A DNA stretch of 64,000 bases. Source: Owenia fusiformis. Its lineage: Eukaryota; Annelida; Polychaeta; Sabellida; Oweniidae. The translations under genes and the position numbers were made by a program. The stretch spans positions 31,354,024 through 31,418,023 of the forward strand of contig CAIIXF020000006.1 in the NCBI GenBank assembly GCA_903813345.2, read 5' to 3'. Shown here in pieces: positions 32,801-40,069 of the stretch. The notes below the pieces were generated by a model. It was given only the letters and a program-made list of their open reading frames with translations, made no database searches and was not told the DNA's origin. Numbering within the stretch: the first letter of the stretch is position 1; every line of letters starts with the position of its first letter.

Positions 32801-35677
32801 CAACATACTTTCCATGAATTTGAACATATTTTTGTGCCACTTTACCCATTAATGAAAGGCATTCATTGAAAACACCCTTAAATATTTGCCATATTAACAG
32901 TTGTAACGTGACTTGTGTGTTTTGAATACAGCTCCAGGTGGCTGGGTCACAATATTATATTCTCGAAAAAAACTAGAATAAATCAACTTAGACAAAATGT
33001 TGATCTTCATTATTTGAAAGGTTTCATTAAAAAATAGCAAAGTTAGAGCGAGTCGTCCAAGACTTTTGGATCACCCCTCGTATTATGTTTTAAATTACAT
33101 TGTACCATTGGTTTCTATGACTCAAGTTTTGAAATGCATTTTTCTCTGAACACTTTCATGCATCGATGGGTTCATTTCTCGCTTATCCATTAATCAATTT
33201 TCTTAATTTTCGACAAAACAGATGCGGATGAATGCTATGAATGCTGAAATTTAATCTTAAATAACGATTTTCAGAACACTCTTTTAAATTAAAAAGAGAA
33301 TTACATATCACATTTGATAACATTGGACAAGACTACAATACAAGCCAATGGGTTTAAACCTTATATGAGGCCTTTATTAATTAGAATACTCGTAGTATGT
33401 TTTTTATGTTTTGTACTGATTATTTATTACTAACTGTACAAGGAATACCTCACACGTCTCCTTTGGTGGGTTACATTTGCAAATATCACATCCATTGTCA
33501 TCTTTCTGGAAGCCATTCTTACAATAGAGGGCGCACATGACAGCGTTACAGCAAACAGGTATAGGGTTACATGGTGATGTCATACACACTACCTTCTTTA
33601 AGTGACATTTCTGCCCCTTCTTACAGGCATCCTATGAAGTTGATTAAGATTACAAATAACCTGTTTCAGTAATTTGGTGTCCTACTATTTAAGACCAATG
33701 TTCTATCGTGTTTAAGAGGATGTTATACACTCGATCGATTAATGACAAAATGTTTAATCAAATATAAATATCCATGTAAATTTGAAGAGATTTCTTCTAT
33801 ACTCTAAATAATTAAAAATGAAACTTCAGCATGATTTCAAAGCTGGTAGTAAATGGTTAATTCATCTTATTACTGCATACCTCACATAGGTCTACACATC
33901 TAGGGAGGACTGGACAGGGTGGGTTAAAACATGGAGCAACTCGCATCTCACAAAACTCCCCTCGTGGACACACTTTCGTCTACGAATAGAAAACAACTTG
34001 AAGTGGTTATTCAAAATCAAAATAGAGTTAGGACTTATCAGTATCAAAGTACATAATCTGAGACAATGGAGGAACTTACCCGAGGTCCGTTTTGAATACA
34101 ATGTAAATATAAACCATATCTTAATAAATGCAGGATGTCCCCTAAATATTTATCGTAACACCTTTCAGCTCCCATACACGTTATTCTAAAGAGCATCTTT
34201 ACGAAATTTTGAAATTTTCTTCAAATCCATTGAAACTGATACACACCTGTTACATACATCACGGCGTAACATTTATCCCCCTAAATTCAAGTTTTACGTA
34301 ATAGAAGCTGTGAGATGCGCTTCCTCGGCGCTTCTGACAGCTGGGAACCCAAACACCGCTAAAAGGAGGGACTCTGTATTATGTAATAATGTACCAACAG
34401 AAAGTCATTTTTGTTTTGCTTTGTATGGAACAAATTTGAAGAAAAACGGTGCAGCATGAGACCCAAAATACATCTTGTAGGTCTAAAATTCCTCGGTTTT
34501 TCCGCATATAGTTGGACCACGTGTTTATGTATCCTTTCTAAATACCAAATATGAACTATTCAGTGCGATTTGATTCATTATAAACATTTCGTAAAAGTTC
34601 GTATTAGTCTAGTTTTAAATATGATGTTCTGTTGCTTGTGCTTTCAAGGTAAACGAATGCATTAACGATTCGAAAAATACAAAAGGCAAAATGATCAAGG
34701 CAAAATAATTGGTACTCATCGATTAACTCAAATTAAGAACAATATATTTTCGCTGGTGATCAATAATGCATTTGATTGAACCAAATGTCAAACTTTAAAG
34801 AACTTTTGTTTGTTTCATGACTAGATCGTATTTATGATAAATTACTATTTCGCAGAGGTTGCATTCGGTAGCATCTTTAACATTTGTACCCCTGACCTTA
34901 TAGATCAGTTTATCATTTGTATAAGTTGTAAGACATCCATTTTAGATTCTGCATTGATACATCACACTATTTCAATAATCAAATTACACCAATATCTCGA
35001 TATGTGCAGCTCGTGCGCTTTATGACAACCCCCCCCCCCCCTCCCTTCATCCACCCCAATATTTCTCAGCAATTGACAAATTAATGCCATATGCTTGATT
35101 CGAAATATCCTGCAAGCAAGAGGACTAACATGTAAACCGATGCGATGTTTTCACAAAATTAGCGGTAATGGAATATCATCTTTACTTGAATATACATTTC
35201 AACAACAAAGAAACAGTCATTATTTTCTATTATTCATAATAACTATGTGCTTTCATTATTTTGACATGACATTTTAAAAGATAATATTAGATATAATTGA
35301 TCTGTACAATATCCCTGATTTCTGATGTACTACAAGTGCGGATATTTTTTATAATTATAAAGCCTTTAATAATTTGTTAAACTTCTACTCACCTGACATG
35401 TAGCCTCCTCTACATCACCTGAAATGTGTCAGTAATTTGGTTACTTTTGCATGAAGTTTAATATTCTCTTAGTACAATCCCTATTTCTACCTTACCACAT
35501 CTCAATACTCTAAAAGATCTATCGAAGACATAAATTGCCTTAAAAATTGCGATTATTGTTTTTTTTATTTGTTTAGTTTTATTGTTTTAATATGATTCGT
35601 AGTAATCAGTGTTTACCTGCATTGTCCATATGTACGTGGCCCAGTATAAGTAGCAAGGCAAGCCATGCTTGATTCAT
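17673..35677 (-). CDS. Secreted multi-module cysteine-rich protein (VWC, pacifastin-like, antistasin-like), 25 exons
   Basis: The coding exons on the minus strand are 35677-35617, 35418-35393, 33979-33881, 33631-33449, 31811-31713, 30157-30059, 29793-29706, 29462-29353, 28774-28687, 28185-28027, 27700-27545, 27296-27206, 27026-26179, 25301-25209, 24930-24823, 24619-24416, 24193-23990, 23903-23811, 22131-22027, 21876-21676, 20871-20758, 20562-20368, 20253-20140, 19803-19597 and 17887-17673. All borders are GT-AG and all phases fit; total 3960 nt, 1319 residues. The signal peptide covers about residues 1-20. Residues 30-285 hold six-cysteine repeats and two antistasin-like modules. A lustrin/WAP-like module follows (286-337), then nine tandem pacifastin-like / VWC-subdomain-1 modules (340-703). 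Six full and four half VWC domains with two more short modules follow (704-1319). No transmembrane segment was seen. The module families are extracellular protease inhibitors or BMP/growth-factor binders; the exact role is not known. One exon pair is almost identical, so 1286 residues is the alternative length. Confidence 0.85.
18648..18691 (+). ncRNA. Hammerhead-ribozyme-like motif (degenerate)
   Basis: CTGATG (18661-18666), a stem CCCT-AAT-AGGG and then CTAAAC (18678-18683) match the hammerhead layout CUGAUGA - stem II - GAAAC with two core changes. Outer sequence GGATGTA (18648) pairs with TACATCC (18685-18691). An A-rich tail follows. Such cores mark ends of Penelope-like and retrozyme elements. 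It is probably inactive as written. Confidence 0.4.
19597..19803 (-). CDS. Exon 24: full VWC domain
   Basis: Residues 1181-1248 (CIWKGDGQFYAVGS ... NPCSKCMCEKQETGG ... GACCPQC). Phase 1-1, donor GTAAGC. Confidence 0.85.
20140..20253 (-). CDS. Exon 23: single pacifastin-like module
   Basis: Residues 1143-1179 (CEYNNKYYADGATF ... DGCNRCTCGDGSVSCTERAC). Phase 1-1, donor GTAAGT. Confidence 0.85.
20368..20562 (-). CDS. Exon 22: full VWC domain
   Basis: Residues 1078-1141 (CEKDGQSYQVGDK ... DPCEHCSCTLQDGK ... GRCCPVC). Phase 1-1, donor GTACAA. Confidence 0.85.
20758..20871 (-). CDS. Exon 21: single pacifastin-like module
   Basis: Residues 1040-1076 (CKFDGKYFANGSSF ... DGCNTCKCEDNEVICTLIEC). The predicted reactive-site position is leucine, unlike the mostly basic or acidic residues elsewhere. 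Phase 1-1. Confidence 0.85.
21005..21629. mobile_element. 625-bp TIR element in intron 20
   Basis: Ends CCCTACTATCACACCAAACT and CCCCCCTATCACACCAAACT (read inward) with TTA on both sides (21002-21004, 21630-21632). No transposase frame. It contains a copy of a motif around GCAGAGTCTAGTTAAACTAC that recurs at 23.75 kb (inverted) and 46.1 kb. Confidence 0.7.
21676..21876 (-). CDS. Exon 20: full VWC domain
   Basis: Residues 973-1038 (CEVDGTVYKIGEE ... SPCMHCTCEINDGEG ... GRCCPMC). 201 nt, phase 1-1, donor GTTAGG. Confidence 0.85.
22027..22131 (-). CDS. Exon 19: half VWC (subdomain 2)
   Basis: Residues 938-971 (CRLVRCAQVLDCEGG ... GKCCAQCPPPPR). Similar to exon 15. Donor GTATCA is weak but in phase. 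Confidence 0.8.
22632..23451. mobile_element. Foldback element with a second repeat nested inside
   Basis: Outer arms (22632-22800 and 23215-23451) match the arms of the intact element at 35825-36426, including GAATATTCCTTGC at one end and GGCAAGGAATATCCCTTTAA at the other. The middle holds the repeat shared with 42181-42550. It lies in intron 18 of the cysteine-rich gene. Confidence 0.7.
22803..23145 (+). repeat. Dispersed repeat shared with 42.2-42.55 kb
   Basis: Long shared segments: GGATAATCCCAATATCCTGA, TTATCCCATACCAATCTTGG and the perfect palindrome GGGCAGATATA-C-TATATCTGCCC (23097-23119) followed by the hairpin CCCGCTCGGAGCGGG. Confidence 0.8.
23811..23903 (-). CDS. Exon 18: half VWC (subdomain 2)
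   Basis: Residues 907-936 (CSARICLRPVCPEG ... GECCPQC). Donor GTATGT, phase 1-1. Confidence 0.8.
23990..24193 (-). CDS. Exon 17: full VWC domain
   Basis: Residues 839-905 (CYYKGKSYPPG ... DPCKSCTCNIQRDG ... GQCCPSC). 204 nt, phase 1-1, donor GTTAGT. Paralog of exon 16. Confidence 0.85.
24290..24336 (-). pseudogene. Decayed half-VWC exon between exons 16 and 17
   Basis: Minus-strand sequence after CATTTTCCAG resembles the start of exon 18 (CSA..., then a degenerate stretch) and has lost most cysteines. It lies where a copy of exon 18 is expected if the exon 17-18 unit was duplicated. Confidence 0.55.
24416..24619 (-). CDS. Exon 16: full VWC domain
   Basis: Residues 771-837, a ten-cysteine VWC domain (CYYKGKRYPPG ... 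DPCKSCSCQVQKDG ... GQCCPSC). A tandem duplicate of exon 17, differing at about eleven residues. Confidence 0.85.
24823..24930 (-). CDS. Exon 15: half VWC (subdomain 2)
   Basis: Residues 735-769 (CRLVRCANVQKCDDG ... GKCCLQC). Phase 1-1, donor GTAAGT. Confidence 0.8.
24993..25093 (-). repeat. tRNA-Leu/Ser-like SINE head in intron 14
   Basis: The minus strand shows the type II A box TTGGCCGAGAGGGCTTGAGC and a B box GAGTTCGAGATGC about 50 nt later, but poor acceptor pairing. Likely a tRNA-derived SINE head rather than a gene. Confidence 0.55.
25209..25301 (-). CDS. Exon 14: half VWC (subdomain 2)
   Basis: Residues 704-733 (CSLVDCRPPKCRNGQAFF ... GECCQQC). It has the C-terminal VWC half only: C-x4-C-x4-C ... 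G-x-CC-x2-C. 93 nt, phase 1-1, donor GTAACG. Confidence 0.8.
25396..26140. repeat. AT-rich tandem repeat with ~185-bp higher-order period in intron 13
   Basis: TACTGTATTGTACCAAAATA-type subunits of about 45 bp are organised into ~185-bp units; identical translated frames recur at 185-bp offsets. It fills most of the intron between exons 13 and 14. Confidence 0.9.
26179..27026 (-). CDS. Exon 13: seven tandem pacifastin-like modules
   Basis: 848 nt without an intron, residues 420-703. It encodes seven modules of about 36-38 residues, each of the form C-x-Y-x-G-x2-Y-x2-G...C-N-x-C-x-C-x2-G-x3-C-T-x3-C. Tails are CTTKIC, CTRKSC, CTEKAC, CPRKKC, CTKMKC, CTKKAC and CTEKDC, then a serine-rich linker. 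The modules can also be read as VWC subdomain 1 alone. Confidence 0.9.
27206..27296 (-). CDS. Exon 12: second half of a pacifastin-like module
   Basis: Residues 390-420, with DGCNTCVCNADGQVGCTRMAC. The C-N-x-C-x-C...G...C-T-x3-C signature and the CTRMAC tail match the pacifastin reactive-site segment. It ends in phase 2, the only such junction in the gene. Confidence 0.85.
27545..27700 (-). CDS. Exon 11: one and a half pacifastin-like modules
   Basis: Residues 338-389. A full module (CKFNGHSYEPGETF ... CARTKC) is followed by the start of the next (CTYNGRNYKI), which is completed by exon 12. Cysteine pattern C...C-x2-C-x-C-x7-C-x4-C. Confidence 0.85.
   Translation of the reverse strand, partial: RKAASSMGILMNQERRLWIVAKSVDAEKTDVLYVPEQNVVEYAHIMEGTIR
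28027..28185 (-). CDS. Exon 10: lustrin/WAP-like cysteine module
   Basis: Residues 285-337. Contains CGRGPSRQDCPSGFEC and ends FAVCCPK; the CP-x-G-x2-C...CC pattern resembles the lustrin-type cysteine repeat of mollusc shell proteins and WAP-like inhibitors (by motif only). Phase 1-1 from here on. Confidence 0.8.
28687..28774 (-). CDS. Exon 9: six-cysteine repeat
   Basis: Residues 256-284 (VKKCKRGLICETNFVKC...), another copy of the N-terminal repeat. Phase 0 to 1. Confidence 0.8.
29353..29462 (-). CDS. Exon 8: antistasin-like module
   Basis: Residues 219-255. CPELPCDVDCGRFGHKLDD followed by MCPTCKC gives the antistasin cysteine ladder. Donor is GTACTAG, less canonical but in phase 0 with exon 9. 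Confidence 0.8.
29706..29793 (-). CDS. Exon 7: six-cysteine repeat
   Basis: Residues 190-218 (AKRCSKDEVCVLEKVIC...), the same fold pattern as exons 3, 5 and 6. Ends in phase 1 at donor GTAAGT. Confidence 0.8.
30059..30157 (-). CDS. Exon 6: six-cysteine repeat
   Basis: Residues 157-189, identical in translation to exon 5. 99 nt, phase 0-0, acceptor TTTGTAG and donor GTAATG. Confidence 0.85.
30249..30858. mobile_element. 610-bp mariner-type MITE (TA duplication) in intron
   Basis: Ends CAGGGTGTCAAATAAGTCCC and CAGGGTGTCAAATAAGTCTC (read inward) between TA dinucleotides (30247-30248, 30859-30860). It sits inside copy A of a duplicated segment; copy B (from about 31830) lacks it. No transposase. 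Confidence 0.8.
31530..31686. mobile_element. ~150-bp MITE beside the duplicated exon
   Basis: AAGGAATAAGTGATTCCTT (31540) and its inverted copy (to 31686) are flanked by TTAA. It lies immediately upstream of copy B of the duplicated segment. Confidence 0.6.
31683..32320. repeat. Segmental duplication, copy B
   Basis: Carries exon 5 and the same intron blocks as copy A. Copy B has its own ~100-bp insert (about 31893-32000) absent from copy A, and lacks the 610-bp element. Confidence 0.8.
31713..31811 (-). CDS. Exon 5: duplicate six-cysteine repeat
   Basis: Encodes the same 33 residues (124-156, NKTCPSGEFCEMKVAPC...) as exon 6, with only a synonymous difference seen. It has intact acceptor and GTAATG donor and phase 0-0, so it can be included, skipped or used alternatively to exon 6 without breaking the frame. 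It lies in a duplicated segment that includes surrounding intron sequence. Confidence 0.7.
32793..32900 (-). pseudogene. Mariner-type transposase C-terminal remnant
   Basis: Minus-strand frame ending FNECLSLMGKVAQKYV... HGKYVEK then TAA resembles the closing residues of mariner-type transposases. The sequence after the stop matches, in inverted orientation, blocks in the two duplicated intron segments. Only a fragment remains. Confidence 0.45.
33053..33080 (-). mobile_element. Mariner-like terminal repeat
   Basis: Read on the minus strand: TA then CGAGGGGTGATCCAAAAGTC, a typical mariner-type terminus. No matching second terminus was found. Confidence 0.55.
33449..33631 (-). CDS. Exon 4: six-cysteine repeat plus antistasin-like module
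   Basis: Residues 63-123. The first half repeats the exon 3 motif. The second half, with CNAVMCALYCKNGF then a GCDICKCNPP ending, matches the antistasin pattern (C-x4-C-x3-C-x2-GF-x4-D-x-x-GC-x2-C-x-C). Antistasins inhibit trypsin-like proteases; they also occur in BMP-binding proteins such as CRIM1. Confidence 0.85.
33881..33979 (-). CDS. Exon 3: six-cysteine N-terminal repeat
   Basis: Residues 30-62 with pattern C-x5-C-x6-C-x4-C-x5-C-x4-C (TKVCPRGEFCEMRVAPC...). It is a phase 0-0 exon of 99 nt and a close relative of exons 5 and 6. I know this motif from invertebrate cysteine-rich secreted proteins but cannot name a Pfam family with certainty. Confidence 0.85.
34200..35390. other. Intron 2 of the cysteine-rich gene
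   Basis: No exon-like block seen. It holds a pure C tract of about 13 bases at 35029. Confidence 0.5.
35393..35418 (-). CDS. Exon 2: 26-nt linker exon
   Basis: A micro-exon bounded by CATTTCAG and GTGAGT, encoding GDVEEATCQ (residues 21-29). It converts phase 1 to phase 0, the phase of all following N-terminal modules. Confidence 0.75.
35617..35677 (-). CDS. Exon 1: start codon and signal peptide
   Basis: Encodes residues 1-20, beginning MNQAWLALLLILGHV, a typical short hydrophobic signal sequence, and ends in phase 1 at donor GTAAAC. The exon probably begins in the 5' UTR at 35717, where TTTATTTCAG forms a good acceptor. The frame continues exactly into exon 2. Confidence 0.8.
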
Positions 35678-35824
35678 CGTTGTCTTCTATGTAATGGTTT
35701 TGCTTAGATATGTGTTTCTGAAATAAAAACATTAGGTCAGGATAAATAATTAGTGTTTAAAAAATACATATCCACGATGTTTTTAATTATAGACTTTTTA
35801 AACGACACATTGGAATTGCTTTAA

Positions 35825-36426
35825 AGGAATATTCCTTGCCAGACTCTTTCTCTCTTGATATGGTAGCTATAATCATATATATAGTTTCCATATTTAGCAA
35901 AACATGGGAAAATGTTTTAATATGGTCAATATTGATCATTTAAAAATCTAGTGCTTATTTCCAGTGAGCTGCCATCTTTTAAGATTTCTTGCAGGAAGTG
36001 ATGTCATCAACTCTCAACTTCTATAACCTTGCCCATAACAGTATAGGAAAGTAGCACAAAATCACTTCTAGACAAGTGACCATTACTTTCTGTGCAAAAA
36101 TATTTTCAGGGCTTGTCAACTTAGAATAAAAGAAGAGATTTTCAGAAGGATTAAATAAGATACAAAGTTGAAAAAGAATATTTAGCTGGTTTTGTAATTC
36201 TTAATAGCTCCTCACCTAATGCTATATGCAAAGTTGAGAGTCGATGACATCACTTCCTGTGTGAAATTTTAAAAGATGGCAGCTTACTGGAATTGAGCAT
36301 CACATTTCTAAGTGATCAAATTTGACCATATCAAAACATTTTTGCGTGTTTTGCTAAACATGGCAAGCATATATATGGTTATAGCTACCATATGAGGAGA
36401 GAGATGGTTTGGCAAGGAATATTCCT
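35825..36426. mobile_element. 602-bp foldback element flanked by TTAA
   Basis: TTAA at 35821-35824 and 36427-36430. ~200-bp inverted arms start AGGAATATTCCTTGCC at both ends and include GGAAGTGATGTCATCAACTC against GGAAGTGATGTCATCGACTC. It lies upstream of exon 1, in the presumed 5' UTR intron. Confidence 0.85.
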
Positions 36427-36980
36427 TTAATATAAGGTATTACCTCTTCTAACCCCTTTACGTAATCTAATTACCAAATAAATTACATTCACCTCGAATG
36501 TCATCAGTTCGTGAGAAACGTGAAAACTATTAGATACGTATTTAGTATTTACCCTTTCCTTCTATTTATCGAAACTAAAGTCCGAATCTTAAAAAGATTT
36601 TTGAGGTCATCCATTGACATCAAAGCCCTAATTCCTGACACCAAATATTGGAAAATACGATCTAGGCCTTTATATTCTATTGTATTATTTATAGATTTCA
36701 TTAAAACCTTGAAGTCTATTGTTTAGATTTGTTTACACTCTGATGGTTAAACGTGTCATTTTGAAGTTAAATTGAAAATATTTACCCAGTGGTTCCAAAC
36801 CACGGCAGGGGTATTTTGATATATATACGAGAAAATAAACCTATAAAATTCAAAGTGATGTAAACACGGAAAATGAAATTTGCTGGGTAGAAATACAAAC
36901 TACACAGCATAAAAAAAATTGATAGGTTCAGGCTACAGATCTCCTAAGACTCAACTGGCAGTTGTTGCCGAGATATCTTT

Positions 36981-37081
36981 AAAGCTAAGTTCACACCAAC
37001 GGCGCTTTGATGGCGCTTTAATGCGGCGTGCAAAGCCGCTTTTAAAGCGCTATCAAAGCGTCGTTGGTGTGAACTTCGCTT
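36981..37081. mobile_element. GC-rich foldback MITE, copy 1
   Basis: AAGCTAAGTTCACACCAACG and its inverted copy flank a GC-rich stem with GGCGCTTTGATGGCGCTTTA. Related copies lie at 37159, 37245, 52102 and 52306. Confidence 0.8.
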
Positions 37082-37158
37082 TGATAAACTTCTCACCGAA
37101 TCCATAAACAAGGCGCTAACCTCCGATTAATTCGACCTATTCTTCTTCAAGGTGACTT

Positions 37159-37247
37159 TAAGCTAAGTTCACACCAACGGCGCTTTGATGGCGCTTTAAT
37201 GCAGCGTGCAAAGCGCTGTCAAAGCGCCGTTGTTGTGAACTTAGCCT
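37159..37247. mobile_element. GC-rich foldback MITE, copy 2
   Basis: Same ends and inverted stem as copy 1, about 80 bp downstream. Confidence 0.75.
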
Positions 37248-37324
37248 TACACCAACGCGTGCAAATCCGCTTTGCACGTCTCTTTAAACCGTCAGCAAAG
37301 CGCCGTTGGTGTGAACTTAGCTTT
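37245..37324. mobile_element. GC-rich foldback MITE, copy 3 (partial)
   Basis: Keeps the right end GTTGGTGTGAACTTAGC. The left end is truncated against copy 2. Confidence 0.65.
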
Positions 37325-38097
37325 AGCCACCGTACCTGCGAACCGTTTTCAGCTTTAAGATATCAATGTCCATCCAAGGTATTTCGACTTCTTATTTCAC
37401 TATTCGACACGAACAGTAGTTTCTAAAACAAAATAAATCAAATATAATAGTTAAAATTGTTTGTTATGTTGTTTCTTGGTGTCAAAAATTAGGTATTGAT
37501 CATACTATTGGGTTTGAGACATCTCCATCTGTTTACACATAAAATTCAGCATCAATGCTTGGGCATCACGGACCAATGATGTCATAATGAATGATCGGTC
37601 TGCAAATGTGTGCTCAGTTCTCTATAGTGACTACTAAAATCCAAAAGTAAACACGGTGAACAGGGGCCAAGTAAATAATACAAGTAGATATAGGGTTTCA
37701 AAATAGTCCAATATTCGATTGATTCAGTGTTTTGAAGGTCGATCTCCAAACAATATTATGGTACAAAAACAACTTGTCTTTATATAACTATTATAAAATG
37801 AGTGATTGATGATTCTGATTGAACTCTCTTATACTCTTATACTCTTTAAGTGATACCCATAGTGATATCCAATCATAATATGAACACGCACATGCTAACG
37901 CAACGTCCTAACCTTAAACAACATTAGGTTTATTGCCAACATCAATGTCAAGAACTTCAAGAATTATGCTAAGTGCAAATTTGTTTGGTGTCGCCTCCAC
38001 CATTCATGGGTTTGATACGACATTTTCCCCGAAAATTGCAAAAGTAATGCTGTTGGCTATATCAATGTATTATAAATTATAAAATAGCATAACTTAC

Positions 38098-38220
38098 CAG
38101 GCTATCAATGCTACGTCCGGTGTTAGTAAAATGCTCGATTGTAAGGTGCTGCTTCGAAAGAATGTTTGTCGAGTTACAATGTATGCGTATTTAACGTTTA
38201 TTCAACAATGTAACTTTGTG
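38098..38220 (-). other. Possible 5' UTR exon and promoter of the cysteine-rich gene
   Basis: On the minus strand a GCCTG|GTAAGTTAT donor (38098/38097) is preceded by ~70 nt without coding potential and a TAAATA-like box near 38195. An exon here could join the acceptor at 35717. This is inference from splice signals only. Confidence 0.25.
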
Positions 38221-38451
38221 TGCATTTGTGTGTTCAGGAGCGAGCCCTACAATTACTGCCCTGACTCATCAATATACTAGTGATTCTGCAGTTTTTCTAT
38301 GAAGTGTTATTAATTTATTGTTGTTTTTCGCATCCTTGTTTTGTAAAGTACGTGTAAACAATTGACCACCTTAAATCAATAGTATGTGAATAAACAGAAG
38401 AAAGGTTTTTATTTTGCATTTATTTTGCACTTTGGAATATGTTGTTTTAAC

Positions 38452-38536
38452 GTCATCATAAATTATTAAATACACCTATTGTAGAAAAATATAATTTAAA
38501 TTGTGGCAATCGAGGTATTTAATAATTTATGATGAC
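38452..38536. mobile_element. 85-bp palindromic element
   Basis: GTCATCATAAATTATTAAAT (from 38452) and its exact complement (to 38536) form 22-bp perfect arms around a 41-bp loop. Confidence 0.8.
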
Positions 38537-38847
38537 TTTAAACGTATTTCAAATGTTGGTTCAGAGGAAGGGGCGACATCCGGAAATCATCCTTGGAGTT
38601 ATTTCATTTAGCGATGATAATCAGTGATGCGAGTAGGAAGTTAGCAGTTTCACCACCATATGGCTAATTCTGATTGGATAACATGGCGAACCACGGCAGA
38701 CAAACCCTCCTAAACCCTCCTAATAGTGGATCAATTTTCATACAATCTTTTTAGTAGTAATTATACAACTGACAATATGTCTAGTAAAAGAAAATATTTT
38801 CTGTCTAATACTATACAAATATTTAATTATATCATTGGCTCTCTTGA

Positions 38848-38928
38848 AAGACCATGATTATATTGAGGTGAATACCTGTGCATTTTTCACAAGTGTCACA
38901 GGTATTCACGTAGTGGTCTTGGTTATTA
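38848..38928. repeat. Short inverted repeat
   Basis: GTGAATACCTGTG and CACAGGTATTCAC, with AGACCA/TGGTCT outside, form a MITE-like hairpin. Confidence 0.65.
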
Positions 38929-38989
38929 TCTTTACTAAATTTTCTGAAAAACTTGCAATTGTTACGTTTATTTATTAAACCACGAATTT

Positions 38990-39780
38990 GTGCTTGTTAG
39001 AGAATCAATGTCATTTGTGTTTTCGATTAGTTCATCAAAATTTTCGGATCTAATATCTTGACAGATAGAGTCGCTTTGTGCTTTATTATGGTCCCAGACT
39101 TTTCGATAATGCGGAGGGTCTTTTATTACACCAAGGAAGATTTTAAAAGATATAGGTCAATTCAAGTGCTACTTCTGGTCGTTATTCTAGTCGGTTCATC
39201 AATTAACTGGGTAAGGTAAGACGATAGCAGACAATTTTGTAGTTCGGTGCCGGCTGGGGTTTGAGCGTCATTTACCCACCAAGCTGGATTCCTCGCGTTA
39301 AAGTCACCACTTATGATAGTCATTTTCGGTTTAATCTTATGTTTAATATTTGAAACTGTTGTAGCGAAGTGGAGAAAAATGACTTAATTTGTTCAGTTGA
39401 CTGAGAAGGAGATCTGTAAAAGAGCCCGTATGCAAAAGAGGAATGCTTAATTTTCAGTTTTAACCAGATGGATTCTCATTCTTTCATGTGGTCTTCCAGT
39501 ATGCCAAATGCAATATCATTGGAGATATATAACATAAGGCCTCTATTATGGCTTCTATAAATCGGATCGTGAAAACCGCCTATCTTAAAATCTTGCCTAA
39601 CAAGCTCATCAGCTGTAATATATCCAACCTCGCAAAGAGCAGCAATATGATATCCATCCGTAACTATTTTATCTTTGAAGGCACACAATCTAGCACCATA
39701 ATGAGATTTGATGCTGTTAATGTTGCAAAATAGTATCTTAAGATTTTCAATGTCATGTGGACCGGGATTTGATTATACAT
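38990..39780 (-). pseudogene. Decayed non-LTR retrotransposon endonuclease (APE type)
   Basis: The minus-strand translation starts NPGPHDIENLKILFCNINS, continues through a DGYHIAALCEVGY-like active-site region and RGLMLYISNDIAF, and reaches SGDFNARNPAWW and LIDEPTRITTRSST. These are the ordered motifs of a LINE apurinic endonuclease. A TGA stands where a cysteine is usual (before IDL), and frames shift, so it is dead. No reverse transcriptase follows. Confidence 0.8.
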
Positions 39781-39959
39781 CGATGCCAAGTAAGTATTAA
39801 GAGTAGTCTCTCGATGTTCGGTTGATAGAAAACGGTGCAAAAAGATGGCACCGCTGAGCAGAAGCAATGTTGATGTTGATTGTTCCATTGCCCCTTCAAT
39901 ATCACTTAGGTCCGATTAACTAAATTATCATTATGTATACTTTTCTTGGAGATAATGAA

Positions 39960-40065
39960 TGGATCTTAGAGATTCACCCATGTTCATGATCAGAAAATAT
40001 TCATAATTCAAGTTAGAATCGTTTGAAATTGTTTGCGATAAACTACGTGCTCCTTTCTAATACCA
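39960..40065 (-). repeat. Fragment of the 12.2/62.4-kb dispersed repeat
   Basis: Minus strand shares CGCAAACAATTTC and TGAATATTTTCTGATCATGA-like blocks with the copies at 12165 and 62400. Confidence 0.6.
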
Positions 40066-40069
40066 TGCC

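Noticed and set aside
36919-37426. Two Arg/Lys-rich plus-strand frames
   Set aside because: They run through the GC-rich foldback MITE copies.
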